Origin: CALJUZ01 sp003387805
Lineage (GTDB): Bacteria; Bacillota; Limnochordia; Limnochordales; ZCTH02-B6
Direction of reading: 5' to 3'
Length of the DNA: 8,752 nt
Assembly (NCBI GenBank): GCA_937975235.1
Contig: CALJUZ010000019.1
Span: 1 to 8,752, forward strand
Both the position numbers and the translations under genes were made by a program. Position 1 is the first letter of the stretch. Every line of letters starts with the position of its first letter. Below, one piece after another: positions 1-5,700 of the stretch. Below the pieces are notes generated by a model. That model did no database searches, had not been told where the DNA came from, and worked only from the letters and a program-made list of their open reading frames with translations.

Positions 1-186
1 CTTTGTGTTGTTCGGATCTTTGCAGACACTCTCGCCCGCCATGATCCACGGGTCGGCCTCGGACCCAACGTAAAAATCCGCAGCCCCTGCCGGCGCCGCC
101 ATTCCGAAAGTAACGGCCAGCAACACGAAAGCCATCACAAAAAGCGGAGGCGCCGCGTGCCGTCCCCGCCGGGTGTACTCATTCAT
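1..186 (-). CDS. Exported CSLREA-like beta-helix protein, paralogue of the adjacent gene (3' part beyond window)
   Basis: This reading frame starts with ATG at 186 and runs off the left edge, so only the first 62 residues are visible. They show a basic N-terminus, a hydrophobic stretch (about residues 15-31) and an Ala-rich cleavage region ending near GAA-DFYVG, so the product should be exported by the Sec route. The first 60 residues match the neighbouring 193-1041 protein position by position: MNEYTRRG against MIEFTERG, DFYVG against EYYVG, and CKDPNNT against CKDPANT. The start lies 6 bp after the stop of that gene, and its Shine-Dalgarno (AGGAAGG, 197-203) covers the neighbour's last codons, so the two are probably co-transcribed and translationally coupled. 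By homology to its neighbour the missing part is expected to form a parallel beta-helix. Function unknown. Confidence 0.75.
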   Translation of the reverse strand, partial: MNEYTRRGRHAAPPLFVMAFVLLAVTFGMAAPAGAADFYVGSEADPWIMAGESVCKDPNNTK

Positions 187-192
187 CGTGGG

Positions 193-1041
193 TCATCCTT
201 CCTGCTTGCGCTGGCGTACGCCGACGGCCAGGTTGTCCACGACAATGTTGTCTATTTCTACGCCGGCCCAGAAGATCGAAACGCCGGCGGCCGCTTCCAT
301 ATCCGTAGACGGCGAAGACGTATAGTTGTTCGTGACCGTGACATTGCGAACGTACAAGTTATCGGCGACGCGCAGCCCTGCACCGTATCCGCCGGCTATG
401 TTGCCGTCGACCGTTGAATTGACGATGAGACCTCCCTTAAGCATGTAGGCCCCGCCGCCGTCCTCCCCGGCGACATTGCCGTGGATCAGCGACTGAAGGA
501 TGTCGACACCATGTTGGGTCCAGATTCCGCCTCCCCGCCAGGTCGCCTCGTTGTCCTCGATGACCGAGCGCAGGATGACCGGCCTGCCAACGTCGTCCAT
601 ATACATGCCGCCGCCGGTCTCGGCTTGGTTGTCCCGGATGACGGAGTCCTCGATGAGCACCTGGCCGCCGGCCAGGTACAAGCCGCCGTCGATGATGGTC
701 CGGTCCGGGCCGGCACCTTTGATGATCACCGAACCCTCGATGAACACCGGGGAGTCGATGGTGAGGAAAAATTCTCCTTCAGGAACGTGGACGATACCCG
801 GGGACCCGTGCTCCAGCGAATACCCTTCCGCGTAGAAGATCGCATGCCTCAGGCCGCACGTCGTGTTGGCGGGATCCTTGCATTGGGGTTCGGGAACCCA
901 GTCTTCGGTGGATACGCCGACGTAATACTCCTGGGCCGCGACCGGGGCTCCGCCGGCGGCGAAAGCGGCCGCCACGACGACAGCAAGAAAAACAAACAAC
1001 GTCGACAGCCGGCGCTGTCCACGCTCCGTGAACTCGATCAA
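193..1041 (-). CDS. Exported right-handed beta-helix protein with CSLREA-like N-terminal motif
   Basis: Predicted secreted or surface protein of 282 residues with no recognisable enzyme signature. Residues 1-36 form a Sec signal peptide (basic FTERGQRR, then a hydrophobic run ending at APVAA before QEYYVG). Next comes CKDPANTTCGLRHAI (54-68), resembling the CSLREA motif that precedes beta-helices in bacterial surface proteins. The segment with IIKGAGPDRTIIDGG is the usual first rung. Four repeats of about 22-25 residues follow, with GGGMY, GGGIW, GGGAY and GAGL turns and hydrophobic beta-strand patterns. The protein ends soon after the last rung, so it is short for this class. A longer frame reaches a GTG at 1110 and has an ATG at 1077. 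I chose TTG at 1041 because GGGGAGG lies 11 nt upstream and because the protein then aligns from residue 1 with the adjacent paralogue. Ligand and role are unknown. Confidence 0.8.
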   Translation of the reverse strand: MIEFTERGQRRLSTLFVFLAVVVAAAFAAGGAPVAAQEYYVGVSTEDWVPEPQCKDPANTTCGLRHAIFYAEGYSLEHGSPGIVHVPEGEFFLTIDSPVFIEGSVIIKGAGPDRTIIDGGLYLAGGQVLIEDSVIRDNQAETGGGMYMDDVGRPVILRSVIEDNEATWRGGGIWTQHGVDILQSLIHGNVAGEDGGGAYMLKGGLIVNSTVDGNIAGGYGAGLRVADNLYVRNVTVTNNYTSSPSTDMEAAAGVSIFWAGVEIDNIVVDNLAVGVRQRKQEG

Positions 1042-1052
1042 GGTCCCGTCAT

Positions 1053-1059
1053 CCTCCCC
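1053..1059 (-). promoter_or_regulatory. Shine-Dalgarno deciding the TTG start at 1041
   Basis: On the minus strand GGGGAGG is followed by 11 nt and then TTG. The paralogous gene next door has AGGAAGG, then 10 nt, then ATG, with the same GATGAC right after the purine run. The two leaders look homologous, which supports both starts. Confidence 0.6.
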
Positions 1060-1183
1060 GCAGCAAGGCCGAGGCATGTCCTTGCCCTCGTTCCCGGCCG
1101 CGACCCCCACCCTCGGGCGCGGCAGTCCTTCACTGAGTGGATCTTACAGAGTCAGACGGGCCCGTTTCTTCGGGTGAATCCCT

Positions 1184-1212
1184 GATTTTTCCGGTGGACC
1201 ACCGGGGAAATC
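1184..1212. repeat. 29-bp inverted repeat between regulator and beta-helix genes
   Basis: Positions 1184-1197 pair with 1199-1212 around a single A at 1198. Twelve of 14 positions are Watson-Crick complementary, with a perfect core CCGGTGG-A-CCACCGG and AT-rich outer arms. The two mismatched positions are G-T on the plus strand and A-C on the minus strand. Both flanking genes run on the minus strand, and in that RNA the stem would carry two mismatches and no U-tract, so a classical terminator is unlikely. A protein-binding operator upstream of the beta-helix genes is an alternative. Confidence 0.45.
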
Positions 1213-1236
1213 CCCTAGGAGAAAGGACTAAGGACT

Positions 1237-1253
1237 GAACGGCGGCACCGTTC
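1237..1253 (-). terminator. Weak hairpin downstream of the response regulator
   Basis: GAACGG and CCGTTC form a 6-bp stem with a 5-nt loop, 21 bp past the regulator's stop codon. On the minus strand it is followed by a pyrimidine-rich tail (AGTCCTTAGTCCTTTC) that contains no long U-run. The tail holds a perfect tandem 7-bp repeat, AAGGACT on the plus strand at 1223-1229 and 1230-1236. It could be a weak terminator. Confidence 0.3.
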
Positions 1254-1274
1254 TTGGCGCTCACGGCGCGAACG

Positions 1275-1955
1275 TCAGTGGCGGGGAAACCTGCTTTGCT
1301 CCAAATACTTGAGAACCGCGAGGACTCGGGGCTGAAACTGCGAAGACTCGGGAATCTGCAGGGCCCGGTAGACGGCCTGAAGATGGTGCTCGGCCGTTTT
1401 CGGCGAAATGGAGAGAATCTCCGCAATCGCGGTGTTGGTGTACCCTTGTGCGATGAGCTGCAAAATTTCCAGCTGGCGCGGCGTCAGCGCCGCCAGCTCC
1501 GTCGCCTGCTTGGGGCGGGCATCGGTCACCAGCTGTCCGTCCAGGATGACGAAGCCCGAGGCGGTGCCCTCGATGGCGCGGCGCAGCGCGTCCACGTTGC
1601 TGACCGTCTTTTTCTGCAAATAGGACCACGCGGACAGCCTTCCGTCGCGCAAAGACGACAAAAACGCCGGGTCGCAGTGGTTCGACAGCAGCACGATGCC
1701 CAGGCCGGGCAGCGCCCCGCGCAGCTCGAGACCGACGTCGATGCCCGTCATGTCTCCCGGGAGCTCGATGTCCAGCAGCGCGACCTGAGGCTGCAGGGCC
1801 GGCGCCGCGGCCAGGCACGATCGGGCATCCGCGAAGGTGCCGACGATGTCGAACTGGGGATACCAAGCCAGGGCTTTGACGAGAAGGTCCAGGTAAAGCG
1901 GCTCGTCCTCCAGCACGATGACGCGGAGACGTTGTTCGGCGGGCGGATGAGACAT
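1275..1955 (-). CDS. Two-component response regulator, LuxR/NarL type
   Basis: Cytoplasmic DNA-binding response regulator of 226 residues, the usual family length. The receiver domain (about 10-128) has the acidic pair E16-D17, phospho-acceptor D62 in VALLDIELPG, the switch Ser S91 in VLLSNH and the conserved Lys near K115 in YLQKK. The C-terminal helix-turn-helix (about 154-200) reads LTPRQLEILQLIAQG, then NTAIAEIL, then SPKTAEHHL, the classic LuxR/GerE pattern. I chose ATG 1955 because GAGGGGG lies just upstream and the protein then starts directly before the first receiver strand. The frame stays open to 2093, but that extension has no homology-like features and would overlap the intergenic region. 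The gene is divergent from the sensor kinase at 2084, which is very likely its partner. Targets are unknown; the ABC importer and the beta-helix genes are both candidates. Confidence 0.93.
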   Translation of the reverse strand: MSHPPAEQRLRVIVLEDEPLYLDLLVKALAWYPQFDIVGTFADARSCLAAAPALQPQVALLDIELPGDMTGIDVGLELRGALPGLGIVLLSNHCDPAFLSSLRDGRLSAWSYLQKKTVSNVDALRRAIEGTASGFVILDGQLVTDARPKQATELAALTPRQLEILQLIAQGYTNTAIAEILSISPKTAEHHLQAVYRALQIPESSQFQPRVLAVLKYLEQSRFPRH

Positions 1956-2083
1956 GTCGGTCCCCCTCTTCGGCCGGCTTGCTCCTACGTTCTTACAACG
2001 CCGGCCGGCGATCACCTTCACGTTTTTCCAGGAAAACTGCGCTGATCCGGCGGGATCTGGAACTCCCGCGTCGAAAGAGTAGA
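1956..2083. promoter_or_regulatory. Divergent regulator/kinase intergenic region
   Basis: This 128-bp region separates two divergent starts, so promoters for both genes should lie here. I find no convincing -35/-10 pair on either strand. It holds an 8-bp inverted repeat CGGCCGGC/GCCGGCCG (1971-1978 and 2000-2007, 21-bp spacer), a small CGTT-n5-AACG (1988-2000) and the AT-rich palindrome listed separately. The GC-rich arms could arise by chance at this base composition. Confidence 0.5.
2024..2036. repeat. Palindrome TTTTCCAGGAAAA, candidate operator
   Basis: A perfect 13-bp odd palindrome (TTTTCC-A-GGAAAA) lies in the most AT-rich part of the divergent intergenic region, about 47 bp before the kinase start and 68 bp before the regulator start. 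The position suits an operator for autoregulation, but no known consensus is matched. Confidence 0.4.
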
Positions 2084-4189
2084 ATGTTTCCACATCCCCG
2101 GGGGCGTGTTGGCGTGCGACGGCGTCGGGACAGTTTCATCACGGCTCGCATGCTGAGCTTGGCGCTGGCCGTCATTCTCGTTTGCATTGCGGCCGGAGCG
2201 GTCCGAGCGGCTCCGGCGGCGGAAGCCGGAGTACTGGACCTCTCGTCCTGGAGTTTTGAGCGGGACGGATCGGTCCCGCTCACCGGCCAGTGGGAGCTGT
2301 ACTGGGGCCGCCTCGTCGATCCGGCCGCGTTGGCGGCGTCGCAGGAGCCTTCGCCCCACCTGGTGCACGTGCCCGGGAGCTGGAACGACCTGGCCGCGGC
2401 CCACGGGGAACCGGGCGGCGACGGATACGCCACGTACCGCCTGCGGACCCGCCTGCCCGAGGAAGCGTCCGGCGAAGAGATGGCCCTGCACATGCCCTGG
2501 GTTTTCACGTCGTACAGCCTGTGGGTGAACGGCCGGCCCGTGGCCGCCAACGGCCAAGTCGGCACCAACCCGGACGACGCGGTGCCGCAGTTTCTCCCGC
2601 TGACCGTCCCCATCGGCGTCCGTTCCGGCACCGCGGATGTCTTGGATATCGTCATCCACATCTCCAATTTCTCGCACCGCAACGGCGGCCTCTGGAACAC
2701 GCCCGTTCTGGGAACGCACGCGCAGCTGGCCCGCACCGCCGTGGTGCGGCAGGCGCTGGCCGCGTCCGTCTCGGGCGCGGTGTTCCTCATGGCCGTATAC
2801 CACCTGGTCATGTACTTCGTCGTCCGGCGCTGGCCGGAATGGCTGTTTCTCGGCCTGACCGCCTTCGTGACGGCCGTCCGGACGCTGGTCACCGGCGACC
2901 ACGTGCTGGGCCAGATCGTGGGCGGGCTGCCCTGGGGCGTGGAAATCCGGGCGGAATACCTCACCGGCTATCTCTTCATGATTGCGTTTATGGCCCTCTT
3001 GCACGCCCTGTTCCCTCGGGACGTTTCGCGTCTCATCGTCCGCGGCAGCCAAGCGTACGGCGCGCTGGGCGTGCTGAGCACTCTGGCGGCGCCCCCGCGT
3101 GTCTCGTCACTCTTCATCCCGCTGTCCGTCTGGGTCTCCATGGCGCTCATCGTCTATTGCATTTTCGTGTTGCTCATCGCCTGGCGGCGCCGGCGGGACG
3201 GCGCCGGACCGATGGTGGCCGGCGGCGTCGTTCTGCTGCTGTGTCTTGCCCATGACGTGCTCCGCTCGAACCTGATCGGCTTCAACATCTACTTGCTGCC
3301 GCTGGGCATGACGGTCTTGCTGCTGTTTCAGTCGCTGACCCTGGCGCGGCGCTTTTCGGCGGCGCTCCGGCGCGAAACCGCGCTGGCCGCCGAAAACGCG
3401 TCCCTGCTGCGGACGGTGCAGACCCAGCTGCATGAGGTGAAACAGTCCCGCCGCCTCATCGCCCGGCTGGACCGGGACGTGCGCCGCAAAATCGCCGAGC
3501 GTCTCCACCGCAGCACGCAAAATCGCCTGCTGCGGGCGTGGCACCAGCTGGCGGCCGCCAAGGAGATGTACGAGGTGGATCGGCAGCGGGCCGACGAGCT
3601 CCTCGAACAAGTTCGGCACGACATCGACCACGTGCGCGCGGTGGACATTCGCCAGGTCAGCCACGAACTGCATCCGTCCATCGTCCGGGCGGGGCTGCTG
3701 CCCGCGGTCGAATCGGTGGTAGCCCGTTACGAAGACGTGGTGTCGATTCAGGTGGAGATTGACGACGCCGTGCGGGCCCGGGACGGGGCCGGGCGGGGCC
3801 CTGCCCGGGCGTTGGAAGCCGGGGACGCCCGCCGGGTCCGGGGCGAAGCGGCCGGCGGCATTCCGGAGCCCATTCGGCTCGTCGTATACCGCGTTCTGGA
3901 AGAGTCTCTCGGGAACATCCAGGCCCACGCCGGCGCCGCGTCCGTTACCATTGCCCTCCGGATGGCCGAGCCCGACACGCTGTCGCTGACCATCCGCGAC
4001 GACGGCCAGGGTTTCGACCCACAGGCGGTGCGGCCCAGCCTCGGCCTGTACACCATCGCGGCATCCGTATCCAGCGTGGACGGCGAATGGGAGCTGGTGA
4101 GCGCCCCGCGCCAAGGGACGCGCATCACGTGCCTCCTGCCGCTGGCGCCGGCCGAACCGCCCTCGGCGCCGGATCCGGGCGCCGCGTAA
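2084..4189 (+). CDS. Membrane sensor histidine kinase, 7TMR-DISM-like sensor with HisKA_3-type kinase
   Basis: Sensor kinase of 701 residues from ATG 2084. Order of parts: signal peptide (about 23-46); extracytoplasmic beta-rich domain (about 50-215, with GQWELYWG, HVPGSWND, WVNGRPVAANG) resembling the jelly-roll DISMED2 carbohydrate-binding-like domain; about seven membrane helices (225-420); a coiled-coil region; and the kinase. The H-box is RRKIAERLHRSTQNRLL with likely phospho-acceptor H475, then SHELHPSIVRAGLLPAV, N-box EESLGNIQAHA (N611), G1 DDGQGFD (638-644) and a final GTRITCLLP. The usual LHD is LHR, and the Gln falls at +4, not +5. About 33 residues rich in Ala, Gly and Arg (562-595) sit before the N-box. 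ATG 2084 has only a weak Shine-Dalgarno; GTG 2114 and ATG 2150 are alternatives. The frame is open back to 1979. The likely partner is the divergent LuxR-type regulator. Confidence 0.92.
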   Translation: MFPHPRGRVGVRRRRDSFITARMLSLALAVILVCIAAGAVRAAPAAEAGVLDLSSWSFERDGSVPLTGQWELYWGRLVDPAALAASQEPSPHLVHVPGSWNDLAAAHGEPGGDGYATYRLRTRLPEEASGEEMALHMPWVFTSYSLWVNGRPVAANGQVGTNPDDAVPQFLPLTVPIGVRSGTADVLDIVIHISNFSHRNGGLWNTPVLGTHAQLARTAVVRQALAASVSGAVFLMAVYHLVMYFVVRRWPEWLFLGLTAFVTAVRTLVTGDHVLGQIVGGLPWGVEIRAEYLTGYLFMIAFMALLHALFPRDVSRLIVRGSQAYGALGVLSTLAAPPRVSSLFIPLSVWVSMALIVYCIFVLLIAWRRRRDGAGPMVAGGVVLLLCLAHDVLRSNLIGFNIYLLPLGMTVLLLFQSLTLARRFSAALRRETALAAENASLLRTVQTQLHEVKQSRRLIARLDRDVRRKIAERLHRSTQNRLLRAWHQLAAAKEMYEVDRQRADELLEQVRHDIDHVRAVDIRQVSHELHPSIVRAGLLPAVESVVARYEDVVSIQVEIDDAVRARDGAGRGPARALEAGDARRVRGEAAGGIPEPIRLVVYRVLEESLGNIQAHAGAASVTIALRMAEPDTLSLTIRDDGQGFDPQAVRPSLGLYTIAASVSSVDGEWELVSAPRQGTRITCLLPLAPAEPPSAPDPGAA

Positions 4190-4228
4190 TCCCAAAAACT
4201 TGCAGGCCCCGCGCCGCGCCGGCAGGAG

Positions 4229-4242
4229 GCGCCCCGGGGCGC
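4229..4242 (+). terminator. GC-rich palindrome after the kinase gene
   Basis: A perfect 14-bp palindrome, GCGCC-CCGG-GGCGC, lies 39 bp past the kinase stop. An alternative pairing of an upstream CCGCGCC with GGCGCGG around 4239-4245 is also possible. No U-tract follows, so this is at best a partial terminator or attenuator, and the kinase could be co-transcribed with the importer genes. Confidence 0.3.
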
Positions 4243-4267
4243 GGAGAATAACCAGAACAATGGCAAT

Positions 4268-4290
4268 ACAACCGATTGCATTCCGGTTGT
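4268..4290. repeat. 23-bp inverted repeat upstream of the binding-protein gene, candidate operator
   Basis: ACAACCG (4268-4274) and CGGTTGT (4284-4290) form a perfect 7-bp inverted repeat with a 9-bp AT-richer centre, ending 37 bp before the GTG start at 4328. It lies in a patch noticeably richer in A and T than its surroundings. A half-match, TACAAC, also occurs at 1994-1999 in the divergent regulator region. The position suits control of the importer operon by a LacI-type repressor or by the local response regulator. No clear promoter boxes are seen. Confidence 0.45.
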
Positions 4291-4315
4291 GCCCATCACA
4301 TCTACATATTCGAAA

Positions 4316-4321
4316 GGGAGG
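4316..4321 (+). promoter_or_regulatory. Shine-Dalgarno GGGAGG deciding the GTG start at 4328
   Basis: GGGAGG is followed by 6 nt and then GTG at 4328, with TTG immediately after at 4331 (9-nt spacing). Either puts the start just before the signal peptide. The ATG at 4289 lies upstream of this site and inside the inverted repeat, so it is unlikely to be used. Confidence 0.7.
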
Positions 4322-4327
4322 TTGCAG

Positions 4328-5593
4328 GTGTTGGTCAAGCATCGCGTGGCAAGTCAGTGGCTGCTGGTCGGGTTGATCCTCGCGCTGATGGCTTGGCCCG
4401 CCGCCGCCCAGACCACGGTCCGCGTGTCAGGCTGGGGCGGCACGGACGTCGCTATCGTCGAAGAACTGATTGACCGGTTCGTACGGCCGGCCGTGGAGCC
4501 GGAAGGCATCCGAGTCGTGTACGAGCCCATCGCCGACGCCTACGACACGTACATCATCAACGCGCTGTCGGCAGGCACGGCTCCTGACGTGTTCTACGTG
4601 GACATCTTCTGGGCCGAAGCGTTGATGCGGGCCGGACAGCTGGAGCCGCTCAACGACTATCTGGCCCGCTCGGAAGTGCTCAAGGCCGAGCACATCATCC
4701 CCGAGCTGCTGGACGCCTTCACGCTGAACGGCGGCATTTACGGCATCCCGAAGGACTTCAACACGCTGGCGCTGTTCTTCAACAAGGACCTGTTCGACTT
4801 CGCCGGCGTGCCCTACCCCGACGAAGACGACGACTGGAACACCCTGGCGGACAAACTGCGCCGGGTGGCCGAGCTGGGCCCCGACTTCTACGGTCTGGCG
4901 CTGGCCCCGGAGTTCGCCCGCATGGGCGCCTTCGCGTACGCGACGGGCTGGGAGCCCTTTGACGAAAACGGCCACACCAACGTGCTCGATCCGCGCTTCG
5001 TCGAAGCGTTCAAGTGGTACACCGGCCTCGTGGCCGACCGCACCGGCGTGCACCCGCAGGACGTGGGCCAAGGCTGGGGCGGCGGCGCGCTGGCCACCGA
5101 GCAGGTGGCCGCGGCCGTGGAGGGCGCGTGGATCCTCGGCTTCCTGCGGGACGAGGCGCCCAACCTGGCCTTCGGCGCGGTGCCCCTGCCGAAGCATCCC
5201 GGCACGGGCCAGCGGGGCAACCTGATCTTCACCGTATCGTGGTCCATCAACGCGGCTTCGCGGGTGAAGGATGAGGCCTTCAAGGTGCTGGAGGCCCTGA
5301 CCAGCCCCGAGGCGCAGCAGTGGGTGCTGGAGCGCGGTCTCGCCCTGCCCAGTCGGGCGGCCCTGGTGGACAACCCGTACTTCGCCCAGGACGACCGGGA
5401 GGCCCAGGCCAACCTGGTGGTGTTCAAGGGCGCGTCCGACGGCTTCGTGTATCCGTTCAAGTTCCGGCACTACGGCGGCGACTGGATGGCGCCCATCAAT
5501 GACGCGCTGGGCGCGGTGCTGCTGGGCGAGCTGGACGCCGACGCGGCGCTGGCCGAAGCGCAGCAGCGGCTGGACGCCCTGACCGGGCGGTAA
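4328..5593 (+). CDS. Extracellular solute-binding protein of a sugar ABC importer (family 1)
   Basis: High-affinity carbohydrate receptor of a CUT1-type importer, 421 residues, normal family length. The leader (1-27) has a basic start, a hydrophobic core LLVGLILALMAW and an Ala-rich end PAAA before QTTVRV. There is no lipobox Cys, so cleavage by signal peptidase I and a soluble product in a periplasm or outside the cell are expected. Family features follow in order: VRVSGWGG with the first helix, VVYEPIADAYDTYI, SAGTAPDVFYVDIFWAEALMRAG, LEPLNDYLA, the hinge GIPKDFNTLALFFNKDLF, and the C-terminal VLEALTSPEAQQWVLERG, all typical of MalE/UgpB-like proteins. The ligand cannot be read from sequence. 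Two permease genes follow after 107 bp that hold two stem-loops. GTG 4328 was chosen from its GGGAGG site. Confidence 0.95.
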   Translation: MLVKHRVASQWLLVGLILALMAWPAAAQTTVRVSGWGGTDVAIVEELIDRFVRPAVEPEGIRVVYEPIADAYDTYIINALSAGTAPDVFYVDIFWAEALMRAGQLEPLNDYLARSEVLKAEHIIPELLDAFTLNGGIYGIPKDFNTLALFFNKDLFDFAGVPYPDEDDDWNTLADKLRRVAELGPDFYGLALAPEFARMGAFAYATGWEPFDENGHTNVLDPRFVEAFKWYTGLVADRTGVHPQDVGQGWGGGALATEQVAAAVEGAWILGFLRDEAPNLAFGAVPLPKHPGTGQRGNLIFTVSWSINAASRVKDEAFKVLEALTSPEAQQWVLERGLALPSRAALVDNPYFAQDDREAQANLVVFKGASDGFVYPFKFRHYGGDWMAPINDALGAVLLGELDADAALAEAQQRLDALTGR

Positions 5594-5616
5594 GCCGGTT
5601 CATCGGGAAACCAGCG

Positions 5617-5649
5617 GGCGTCCGGGGCGGCGTGGCCGTCCCGGACGCC
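5617..5649 (+). other. Strong stem-loop between binding-protein and permease genes (first of two)
   Basis: Positions 5617-5631 pair with 5635-5649 as a 15-bp stem (14 Watson-Crick pairs plus one G-U at 5627/5639) closed by the triloop GTG. It begins 24 bp past the binding-protein stop. No U-tract follows, so an mRNA-stabilising or partial-attenuation role fits better than full termination. Such elements after binding-protein genes are known to keep the receptor more abundant than the permeases, as in malE-malF of E. coli. Confidence 0.7.
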
Positions 5650-5653
5650 GGCC

Positions 5654-5676
5654 GTTCCCCGGCAAGAGCCGGGAAC
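5654..5676 (+). other. Second stem-loop of the intercistronic pair
   Basis: GTTCCC(C)GGC pairs with GCCGGGAAC through 9 base pairs with one bulged C at 5660 and an AAGA tetraloop. It starts 4 nt after the first hairpin, ends 24 bp before the chosen permease start, and has no U-tract. Confidence 0.6.
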
Positions 5677-5700
5677 GAAGCCGCACCACGGCGAGGGGAA

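Noticed and set aside
481..1185. Plus-strand open frame opposite the beta-helix gene
   Set aside because: The minus strand encodes a clear signal peptide and beta-helix repeats; this frame shows nothing recognisable.
1979..2083. Earlier kinase start at 1979 and longer regulator frame to 2093
   Set aside because: The two extensions would overlap each other on opposite strands, leave no promoter space, and add Arg-rich residues before a normal signal peptide or receiver domain.
4289..4327. ATG at 4289 as start of the binding protein
   Set aside because: It lies inside the inverted repeat and upstream of the strong GGGAGG site that serves GTG 4328.
3107..4342. Long open frame on the minus strand (411 codons) opposite the kinase
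   Set aside because: Composition is Arg/Gln/His-rich with no recognisable domain, it lies wholly opposite the well-supported kinase gene, and it is typical of antisense frames in GC-rich DNA.
5632..5700. N-terminal extension of the MalF-type permease from GTG 5632
   Set aside because: That GTG is the triloop of a 15-bp hairpin, the extension crosses a second hairpin, and the 23 extra residues are not typical of the family.
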